NCBI GenBank assembly: GCA_963573305.1
Contig: OY754329.1
Location: 15,715,200 to 15,779,199, forward strand
Origin: Pyrrhosoma nymphula
Taxonomy: Eukaryota > Arthropoda > Insecta > Odonata > Coenagrionidae
DNA length: 64,000 bases
Direction: 5' to 3'
Shown here: piece after piece, positions 28,401 to 40,400 of the stretch
Layout: each line of letters starts with the position of its first letter
How positions within the stretch are numbered: position 1 is the stretch's first letter
The notes under the pieces: model-generated
What the model was told of the DNA's origin: nothing
Databases searched by the model: none
What the model saw: the letters and a program-made list of their open reading frames with translations, nothing else
Made by a program: the position numbers and the translations under genes

Positions 28401-31400
28401 CTTTTCGTCCAAGGGAATATAACACACTATCTCAGCAAACCGGTCCTTGCTCATCGTTTCCCCAAACACACCAGGACCCTACTTCTTGGACCACATCTCC
28501 CGTGCCGTTTGGCATGCGGTGTTCGGCCGTGCTTCTCATGGAGGGAGTTTTGCTGGTTTTGCTTGGCTCAACGACCTGGATCATGTACTGCAACATCTGT
28601 CACGTTCCATTTCATATTATATTTGCTTAAGACGAGCGTATTAATAGCAGGACGCTCATGCAGTCGTCCACATTGCACATATATGCAACGTAGAAGCTGC
28701 GCATTGGATCCGGTGACAGGTGAGTTCTGCCGTCTAGTAGAACCACTCCCGCACTGTCCACTCTAACCGACCGCAACACAACAGCTCCTCTCCGTCGACT
28801 TGTATCCTCGCGTAAGAGCCATTAAGAGAAGTGCAATGCTATTCTAGTAAAAGTTTGTACTTTTCTATTTACAAAATAATGCATAATATGTATATAGAAA
28901 TAAACAAAAAAATACTACCTTGGGTGATAATTGATCAAACCCCATCAAATGCATCGTCATCACAAAAAGGGTAAGAATCATGAAATCTTTGTCCAAAACT
29001 TGTCAAGTTAATATCCCAATTGAAACTTTCGCCAGAAAATGTAATAAAGTACTCACTCAGCAACAAAGGACGACCGCTATGTTCTGGCATCATTTCATTC
29101 TAAATGTAAGTTCTGAGGCTCCTAATTGTTGGCATTCTTCGAGTTTATTATTTAATTGCCAAATTTTACACCAGTTGAAGAGCAAAGTAGCCAAAAAATT
29201 AAATGCCTACTCACAGGACTGGAGTATATTAACAATGGGAAGCTAAAGTAGAACAATTCACAGACCCACAGATGGCATTTGAGAGTAGGAATAAGTACCG
29301 GTCAAAATGACTGGTTCCAGGGTTGAAGGTAGTAATGTGTATTCCTCGAAAATGATAAGGGCTTTATGGTTCATACTAAGGGCTCTAAAACATCCCACTA
29401 AAAAAATGAAAGTCACAAAGTTTCAGCACGCTACATTGTATACAATGGCAACTGCAGCGATATGATTTTCAAAACCAGTCAAAATGACCAGTTCCGAGGT
29501 TCTAGTGCTAAAGAGGCTATTCTCGAGGCTGGTCTTTGACGAAACTACCTGAATTTTGAATCTATTCCAATAAATACCAGAACTGGAGTTTATGCAGCAT
29601 ATTTAATCTTCAGGAAGAGGCTTTGGATAAAATCGTGGTTGAGAGTAGATATTTGATTGATGATTTTCCCAAATATGTACTTGAAAAAAGCTGGTGAATC
29701 ACTGTGATTCTATCACAATGAGCAATGATCTTGAGGCTTGTGACGATGCAACACCAGAACCTGCATCTGAGGAACAAGTGGCAGGGGTCAGTTACAACAG
29801 TAGTGACGAAGATGAAAGTCCAACCGATAAGAACGACATAATTCCACCACAGAAAAAATGAAGTTCTCATTGCCCTCCCAACATTTAGAAAATTCGACCT
29901 AGTGAGTGACGTGTAACTGTAATTTACACTTATCAAAATTAGAAGTCATGATAGAAGCAGCAATCGAGAAAAACAAAATTCAAAAACAAAATATAATTTT
30001 TTGTATAATAAGATATCTGCCAACAGAAGACTTATTTTTTTAGAATAAACAACTTAAAAATCTTTGGCTCTATATATCAAAATTATCTTTCGAGGGTAAT
30101 CCGTGTAATCTTTTAGTGCCCTTTGGTAATGAAGAGAAGGAACCTTCAACTCAAACCAGGAACTTTCCTCTGACCTCCCAGTCCCCCACCCCTTATCCCA
30201 TCCTGGGAGATGTCTTCTTCCAAAACTTCAGTTTACTACACATCCTACAGCCTTTCCCCTTTCATTCACACTTCCTGGACACCCAATAAACACACCCCCA
30301 CCCTCCTTGCATTACCCATTATCCCTCCTCTGGTGACTGTCTTTGCATGAGTCATTAAAAAACTTGGTCCCTCGACTCGGCTGCAGGCAAGACCCTCGGC
30401 CCCGCTCCCACCCCTCTTTCTCCTACTAATGTCCTTATAAGGTCTAATTCCCTTATTTGTTTCTCCTTCCAGGTGGTCCTTTTCAGGACCGCGTCTCTTC
30501 TGTATCCGTTTTTCTGCAGGGATGAGATTTCACTTTTCCCGTGGCAGTGATTCGGCATCAGTAATGGAGTATGCCTGATGCACCAATTTTCTGACTATGG
30601 AGTCCATCTGGGCAGGATGGTGATGAGAAGATACATGCAGGCAATGGTCTGCATGCATCTTCTTTCGGTAGACGGTGTGGTCTAACCGTCCATCCGGCCT
30701 CTTGGTCAACAGTAAGTACAGACTGCATTGTAACAGAAACACATTGTAAAAATTTCCACATCAATTTTTATTCTACCGACCTAGGTTACGGCAAACATTG
30801 CCATTATCAAGGTCTACCCCTCCAAGTGTTTTTTACACAGTGTTTCTGTTACAATGCAGTCTGTGACAATTATCCACAAACTTACGCCGGATACCTTAAA
30901 ATCAGTAAGTACAGGAAGGGGAGTTCACCACTTTCCTCCATTTCCATGGTAAACTGGATGGACTGGTGTTGGCTGTTCAGGTGTTTCAGGAAACCTTGGA
31001 GCTCTTGGATGCCATGGGGCCAGATGACAAAAGTGTCACCCACATATCTCACCCACTGTGATGGCTTCATCTTGGATGTGTGTGAAATATTTTTAAAGGG
31101 GGTCACAGTAATAAAAAAATATGGCATGTAATATGTATTACATTATTTACTACGGCTTCAGAACCTCAAATGGCTGTGAGAAGGAAATTGTTAACATGTT
31201 AATGACTCCAGGGCGATCTATCAAATGTGTACCTTATTACTAGCCCTATTTTTGTAAAGCGTAAAATATAGTTTCATTCATATAGAGTTTGAATATTCCC
31301 AGTTGTAATTGGCTTACTCAGTGTTGTAGACTTGTCAGAGGAAAACTGATTTCAATAAGTTCCTGAGCATGCCGCATCCGGACGTCAATGAGTTTCGCAT

Positions 31401-34400
31401 TAACTTTTCCACCACCATTGTACAAAAGATATACTTCCACAAAACAATGTGGAGAAAAGTGTACTTCCGCAGAAAGAGTGAGTTGTTTCTGCTTTGTAAG
31501 AAAGAGAGTTCACACCTAATTAATACCGGTAACTAGAAAACAGCAAAATTTTCCTCAATTTCACTAAAAGTCTCAAATATTTTGAAAAAAATATTCTCTA
31601 AAAAGTCTGTGATATCTTCATGATTATTTTAACAATTTTAAGTTATTATTTTAAATAACCAAGCTAAAAATATGGTTTTATGGCTTTGTGAAGTCATCAG
31701 GGCTGCTGACTCAACGGCTCTGATGGCAATGTACGAGTCTGGCATTGAAATATCAGTCAGTGTAGAGATCCTGACCCAGAGGAATACCCGTGAAGAATTT
31801 CTGCATCAAGGATGGTGGGAATAGAAATTATTTTAAATTACTTACGGCAAATGCCCAACAAAGCACTGACATTCAGATTTCCTCACACAAGCCGAACCAT
31901 CCCAGAGTAAATCTTCAGAGCAAGGCAAGCACTCTGCCAATATTTCTTGAGGAAGATTTGGACATGGTTTACATTCAGCTGGGGGAGGAGTAGTGGTGAC
32001 CTCTGGGGCCATGGTTGTAACTGGAGCTGCAATAATAAAACATAAGTAATAGTGATTAAAAATTTCAATATCTCTTTCGTTAAGTAAGCATTACAGAACA
32101 TAGATTGTGAATTCAAGTATCATAGATTCTGAAAAATCATTTGATAGTGAAGAGGGGAAAGCAACTGGAGATCTGACAAAAATAGAGTAGGTTAGATAAA
32201 TAGAAAACTCATTCGAAACTTGTACATGACAAAAGTGAGAATGGCCAATGGAGAGAGGACAAAGAAAGTGAGGGTAATCATAAAAGTGGGAGAGCACATT
32301 TTGGAGCAGATATAACCATTTGTTACCTAGGCAGCACCTTGGGAGGAAAATGGACATAGGAGCAGGGATATTATGAAAGAAAATGTGTTGAAAAAAGAGT
32401 TATTGACTGAAAGGAGTGAAATAAAGACTGGAGCTTTGGATAAAAATGTGCAAAAAGGTTGGTGAAGAGCCCAATATGAAGTGTAATCTTGTATGATTCA
32501 GAAACCTTACACTTAGAAAGGAGGTTGAAAGTACATAGATAGCAGGCATTTGAGATGTGGGTGTGGAGAAGAATAGAGAAAGTGTGCTGCGTGGAAAGCA
32601 GAACAAACAATTAAGTGCTTGGAATAGTGGGAAGGAAAGGAGACTGCCAGGGGAAATTAAGAACAGGTAAACGGATGGAGCAAGTAATATATGGTGAGGG
32701 GATACTGAATAAAGGGCCTGGAGGACGATGTGCAAGTGGGGAAGAGGAAGAAAGAGAATAGGCTTTATGGATGGGATGAAGACTTTTAGCCATTTGACTC
32801 ATGTTGAGCTGAAGAATGAAGAACTGTCATGAGATAAGAGGGTAACAGACAGACAGTAACCTTTATTCCATATAAACCAACCTTGCAAACAGAAAACGAC
32901 TGTGAAAACATATTTTTTTACTATGTTTAACTGGTGAATAGGTTTGATAAGATATAATAGGTAATAATAATAATAGATAGGGGGGGAGGTCGGAATGCTC
33001 TCTTGCCCGGGTTAAAATTTTGTCTTTAGCCGACCCTGGCTGTAGTTTTATCAGTTAATCCGTATCTATCACTTACTAACGCAGTAGTTTAGGGAGGAAG
33101 TTTAATGCAAGTTTAACGCAGGAAGTTTAATGCACATCTGAAATGTTGGCGGTGAACTGTCACAATTTGCTTTGTGACTCTCCACTTGGGTGTTTTGGGC
33201 AGAATTTAATAGAGTATCTCCTTCACTAACTTTCACATCAGCTAAAACAATCTCCTTTTTTCGTATGCATTTGTTTTCTTTCATCTCTTTTTATTATCCT
33301 ATTAGTCTCTACTCTATCTAAAGTGCCAATATATTTCAACCAGCTATTTCGCTGGTCGTACATGAACTCTCTCTCAATAATAGGGATCTTCTTTTCTTTA
33401 TCACATTTACATTCCATAATTACTCTGCAGCCACAAGATGTATGCTTTTTACCACACAAACACGTAAGATCCATTCCTCACTTTCAGGAAGCTACATCAA
33501 AAAGCTTATATGTATTTTGTTTCAGTGGTAAACTGATAGAGTTTTGTCTTGAAGTTAAGTTTCCCTTCATCAAGACTAAATGACTTTCTGTAAGTGTAGT
33601 ACTTATCACGGTAATCCTTAATTAATTTTACAATACATTAACGACTCACTGTTGGTATAGAAGCTTTACAGTAAACTGCCTCTATTTGAGCAGCAACGCA
33701 ATGAGATATTTTGGAAAAAAATTAATTTTCCACAGATTTTGATGTATCTTCAATGCAAGCCAACAATACATCTTCACATGTGGGTAAAACACTTTGACTT
33801 AACACTTTTGGTGCACTGAAAAATGGACAAACACTTAACTGTTTGGGAGGCCCTTTTTTATTATTAGGGGACCACTATAAAAACCTTGAGCATAAAAACC
33901 TGATGAAGTATGACACTAAAAGCAAAACACACCCCACTGTTATGTTCACTCACAAACGGACGATGCTTCGAGTAAATCTTAGCAGCAACTGAGAGTGAGT
34001 AGAGCGTATTTAGAGAGTATGATTTCATGTCCAAACAAGCTGTTCTAGTTTACTGCCTGTCGAGACAAGTTGGCGAAGCAATGCGACAGTGCCAGCTCAT
34101 CGCTTGCCGCTCAGCACTTGCATCTCAGCTCTCGACCAATGTATAATTTTATTGTTGTTTAAGCATATATATTTAGCATCACATTTACCAGTACTTCAAC
34201 GGCAGACTTAAGACTTATTTGCTCGCTCAATAGCATAAATAGTTTACATAACATATGATTATATGACGTTTTTAAAGTGCTTCCAAAAAATTAATTTTTT
34301 TGCTATTTAAGCCAAATTTAGGGCTTATGCATGACCTAAAGGCGGTTTGCAAAAGTTATAAAAAAATTGGTGTTGAAACCATGCTATTAACTGTCATTTC

Positions 34401-37400
34401 ATGGCTGTTTCGTAAAAATAAAACCAAAAATTTTAATAATATAATTTTTACAAAATTTCAGTTTTTGACAATTTTTTCAAATTTTAAGCCAAATGCGTAC
34501 TGAAGATGCCAACTTAGAATTTACTTATTATTTTTCCTGTATTTAGGATACCAAACTTCAACTTTTGAGTGCTAATGGGATTCTGAAATTAAAAAAATGT
34601 TTTTTTGAACCACCCTAATATACATATATATGTATGTAACGAGACACAAGAATAACACTCTATATCTTCAATCTTTATTCACTAGCACTTTCTACACCCT
34701 TACTCCACCATGTCCCGTCTCACACTGCCCTCCCCTCCGTTCCCTCCCCGCCACCGTCCTTCCCCTCAAGTCCACATTCTCGCCCCTTTCGCATTCCACC
34801 TAATGGGTCATACTGCGCGTCACACGGCGCGACACATTGTCGCGTAACATGTACATATATAAATAATATAAAAAGCAGGCTAATTGAAAGCTTAGGTAGA
34901 AAATAAAAACAAATAAAAGCTTAAGCAAGGTATGTTTTAACATTAGATGTACTTACGATATGGGTGGAAACAACCTAAGACTTCAGCCCTGAGAGCAATA
35001 TTGTTGTGCCATGAGTGAGGCATTATTTTGAGAAATCGTGCTTCGATTGGAAGGTCAAAGAAATTCTCTTGTGGCATATTGGAATCAAAATTCCCAGGGA
35101 AAACCTTCAATGAATAAAAAAAAATGTTAAAAATGAAAAACATAAAAAGAAATTACTGGAGTACTAAACTTGCTAAGATACACAAACTCACGTAGTCTTA
35201 GTTCAGTACAAAATAAATGGATACAATTTCTCTATATGCCTATGTAATAACTAGGTACTGATATATCATTGAGGTGAAAATGTGACTCCTTTCCCATAAA
35301 TTTTCAAGTGAACAAAGGCATAAACCTGAATTTTCACAATACATACATGATAACTTCCTCTTAAAATTAAAAACAAGATTTGGAAAATTGTCATTTAATT
35401 TTAGACAATCCTAAATGTTTTTATGGAGAGTTACAGTTTGATGCTCTACATGTGAACTCTTAACAACTGCGTTCTCTATGCACTAGTATCTTCTCCTCAA
35501 CAAACTCCACTTTCTTTATACTAATTGCCAGGTGTTCGGATATCTGATCTTAGACACTCCAGTGTTAATAATTTACTTAATGGCAACATCTTACACCACG
35601 AGCATACGTCACATCTCTTGTAACTGACCCATCACTTTTCCTTCAGCACTACTAACAGTCATGCTGTCAACACTACAGGAGCCAATGCTATAGATGGTGT
35701 GGAAATTAATGATATACTCAATTTACACTGACAAATGCATCAAAGGACACTGTATTCATCTACACCCATGATTTTGTAGCAGCAAAAAAATATTATCAAT
35801 AAATTTATTGAAATTTTTTCCAATTGAAAATCTGATTGAATCTTTTTCCAATGCCTGTTTCAATTTTCATCCTAGTAACTTTAGTACCTTAATTTTGTTA
35901 TTTGCAAAACAAGAAGTGCACCTATGAGCATGAAGATGACTTTGCGATCCAGTACTGGCAGCTGGAAGCAAAAGGAGGCAAGCTCCTGACTAAATGATTC
36001 CTTAACTCCAAATACATACGATGATCCAAGGTTAAAAGGTAAAAGCATTTTGGGTTGGAATAAGATCTTAAATTTCCTCTCTATAAACATTCAGAGCCTC
36101 AGAAATAAAATGTATGAGCTTGAACTTTTAATGAACAATGAATCAGTGGATGTACTAGTTCTTGTTGAGCACTGGCTGCTACAAGGTGAAATAAATGTGT
36201 GTACCATTGATAATTTTTATCTAGTTGCCTCCTATTCCCGAGTGAGGACGTTGCCTGCTGGGAGTCCCTTATCAGTTATGACAGCGAACTAAAAGTATCA
36301 CATTTCACTCATCGCTTTCTCACGCCCTAACTTCTCGGGTAGCATCCACTAGTTGGGGGGGGGGGGGGGGGGGTCGTCCTTTCAGGAGCCTCAGCAGCCA
36401 ACTTCCATGGTTCCCACTAGTTCCAACATCGGCCGCAACACAGGATGACTATTATTTATGACATTTTGAATGGTATCCACTCACCAGTGTGAATTTTAAT
36501 ATTTCGGATTCAGATCCAATTTTTTGAATGAATTAGAATCCAATTTCAGTATCCGGTGAAACGTAATACCCGTGGATCTTTAGATCCGATCCGACCATCC
36601 CTAAATAGTATCTTTCCTGGCAAATCAGCTAACATCTTAGAGGACAAAGTTATTCCCTCGTTGCAGAAGATGCTGGCTTATTTTAGAGCACATTTTGGAG
36701 CAAAAAAAGTGCATCTTATGGGCCGAGAAATACGGTAACTACAATTTTTGATGCCTGGCTATCGTTTTTCAACTTACTAACAAATTCAACTTACGAACAA
36801 GTTCTGGGAACGCAACTCGTTTGTATGCCTAGGACTTTCTGTAATAAAAAATATTATTATTATTATTGTTAAGAAGATTAAGAAATTTTTTTCATCTCAA
36901 CTTATACTTGAGTCACAGATTTTAGTCCATATTTTTCACTGAAAAGAAGACTTCAACTTACAAACTAAGAAATGCTTTTTCATGTATTTATTAGTGAAAT
37001 AAAGAAGTCCTCAATCCAATTCCTTTTTTACTTTATGCAGATGATTTAAAGATTTTTCAAATTATTCATTCAATTGATGACTCTGAATCTCTACAAAACT
37101 GTCTTCGAAGACTTGAAGCATGGTGTAATTGAAATTTTTTAGATTTTAATATCAAAAAATGTCATGCTGTCTCTTTCCACAGGAAGAAAATGCCCTTTCA
37201 ACTTCAATACAAACTCCTAGGGAATTCACTATCCCAATCAACCCATGTAAAAGACTTGGGAATAATATTTGACTCTAAGCTTAACTTTCTTCAGCATCTC
37301 AACTTTATTCAAACAAAATCTTATAGAGCCCTAGGTTTCATTTCAAGATTTAGTAAAAGCTTCAGGTGTCTTGAAATTCACAAGGTGCTGTACTTCTCAC

Positions 37401-40400
37401 TAGTCAGATCCATATGTGAGTACTGTTCTGTAGTATGGTCACCATACTATATATCTCATATTAATGGCATAGAGTCCATTCAATGTAAGTTTGTCCCTAT
37501 GGTTTCAAAAAGGCTTAGGTTATATGATGTAGACTACAGCTATTCTAATATTTTACCTGTATTTAATCTTTCGTCCCTGTACAAGCGTAGGCTAGGCTCT
37601 AATGTTATTTATCTCTATAAACTTTTAAATAATATTTTTGATTCCCCTGAGCTACTTAGTGCTATATAGTGCAACATGATATGACTTTCTGTTTGACACC
37701 AGCTTTCATCAGGGGCGGATTAAGGTCGTTGTTTTGGGGGGGGGCGGTTCACTACTTTCCGCGGTGCCTGGGGGGTATGCAATACCTCTCAACAAAACGG
37801 GGTTCCGGGTAGACCTCCCTCGGAAAGTTAAAAGAAATGAAGTGCTTGGAACGTAGTTTTGGTGAGGCTATATTGCATAGTAGAAATGAAAAATTATTGA
37901 GTAAAGCTCTCTAATCACATTTGAAAAACATTTACAAATGATGTAAAGAATGCCAATCTTGTGAAGATGCAGATCTCCCGGGTTTTACACCACATTCCAA
38001 TTATATTTAAACATTGTATATTGAGCTGGTGGAATAAAAACTTCCATTGGAAAACCACCTTAATGATTACCATATTTTCTATTATACCGGGAATTACGGG
38101 GGGGGGGGGAGGGGGGCGGTCGCCCCCCCTTAATCCGCCCCTGGCTTTCATGTACGTAATTATAGTTACAATTCTCCACTTGAACAGATTATACGCGATG
38201 AAAATTTGTGTCATGACTTGGACCTTTTTTCTGTATCATTGCCATGCCTTAAAAAGTATTTGAAAGGATTACCTGATACGTTGCTACCTGATAATTAAGG
38301 AACTGATGGATCTATTGATCGACACACTAAGAAATCTACCTATATGATATATGATTTTTGTAGTTTTATATTCATTTAAATTTTAACTTGTATTGGTTTT
38401 TCATTGTTGGTGGTTGCAAGTCTATTTTATTGCTCAAGTGTGTAATTTTGCTGGTGTTTAATTGTTGTCTCAATGTTTTGCTGTTTATGGTACCATGTGA
38501 ATTGGGATGCTTGTAATTTTGCCATCACCATTTGTAGAATTTTCATTGTGTGTTCCATGTTGCTGCCTTGCACTGATTTGTAATAGGGCTTTTTGCCCAT
38601 TGAATAACAATAAATTTAAATTGAAATAAAGTAACCATGTCCACTTATATCCCTTCATATACATAATAGTTAATAATTTGTACTGGGAAACTGTAAATGC
38701 TGCTCAGTTTTATTTCCATTTAAAAACCAGATTACATAATTAAAGCTTTAAGTTTGATGGAAAATCTAAAACTACTTATAGGTTATGAAAGATCTGGTGC
38801 TTCCCCAGAGAATGATGATAGTGAGGTTTTCTTGGGATTCCCACTGAGTTAGATGATTGACTGCTGCCAATGTTTCAACAGATAACACTTCCATTGTCTC
38901 CAGAGCATTGATGAATGATTCAATGCTCTGAAAACCATGGAAGTGTTATCCGTCGAAATGTTAGCAGCAGCCGATCACCTAGCCCAGTAGAAATCCCGAG
39001 AAAACCTAGTCATATTACTTTGGTATACAAACTTATAGGTTTACAAACTTACAAGAAAGTATATAAACCATAAAAAAAACATTTTTCTAATATATGTAGT
39101 ACAATTTTTAGAAATGGATTAATAAAAATAAGGGGTACACAAAAATATTTTGGAATTTCTGATCTGGAACACTTTGAAGAATCAAAGAACCAAAATACTC
39201 AATTGGAAATCAAGATTGTTGCAAAATGTGTATCAATGAATATCTGATGTTTATAATTATAATTTCCATCACTCCTACCACTATGGCCATCAACAATAAA
39301 AATTTTAATAAACAAATGAAAGCTTAAAAGCCTACCTTTACTGTCCCATCATTAGCAATGACTGGATTCCATTCTTTTCCATTAGTGCTATACATAACTT
39401 TGTAAGATTCAACCCAAGAGTTGCCACTGTTTTGGCCCTTGGTTATTATTCCAGTAAGGTTCCTTGGCTCTAAAAAGTCAAACTAAAAAAAAAATAAAAA
39501 AACACAAATAACTTATATCCTGACTGAATTGACAACATTTATAAATAAGTTTTAAGGAGAAAATTAGATAAAAAAGTCCACTCATACCTGAATCCATTCA
39601 TGCAATGAATTTGTTCTGGGAATCCAAGCTCCTCCATGATCATTATTCCTTGGTGAGTTCAGACGAACATGTCTGGGTGAGAATATCTCATTATTATTAT
39701 GAACAGAGGATGCTTGTATCTGCTCATCACTCATCATGCCATTCTGCAATCCCATCTCATCTTTGCACATCACTGATTGAGAGATAAATGTTGATATTAC
39801 TTTTACTTATAGCAGTAGCTTAATTGAGATATGGGTTATCCATCTCTTTAGGCTATATTGCACCCTCTTAACATCGAATCTTAATTCTGTGACAAACACA
39901 AAAACAATAAGGATTCAAACCTGTGGCCTTTGGGTTTCCAGACCTATGCATATAAACATTACACATAAAAACAATTCAGAAAAAAGTTCTTAAAGCTAAA
40001 CTAAATGGACAAAAATCTTGGCACTTGTAAAGCGGTTCACATAGAAGAGGTTCTTATGAAATAACACTTCTGGAATAATAGTAAAACACAAATTGATTAG
40101 TATTTTCATATTTTTGACACATTTTATTTTTAATTTCACATTTAGAGTGTATAGCCAGAATTCCACATCATCTTTTCATACGTGTTTCTTCACCATCCTG
40201 CTCCTCACCTGTTAGCATTACAGTAGAAACTCGAAAATACGAACTTCGAAATTACGAAATTTTGATTTTACGAAGCAAAATCTTCGGTCCCGACCAAAAG
40301 GGTATCTTAGTGTATGTAACAGTACGCGATATTACAAAATAACGAAGTTTTAAAATTACGAACCTCGGATCTTGGTCCCGACGTGAAAAAGTTACTCGTT

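Noticed and set aside
29610..29936. 108-codon minus frame
   Set aside because: No family pattern and not compatible in phase with neighbouring exons I and J, which join directly.
32371..32802. Long minus frames (79-111 codons) rich in Leu/Ser/Phe
   Set aside because: Antisense of a LINE C-terminal remnant readable on the plus strand.
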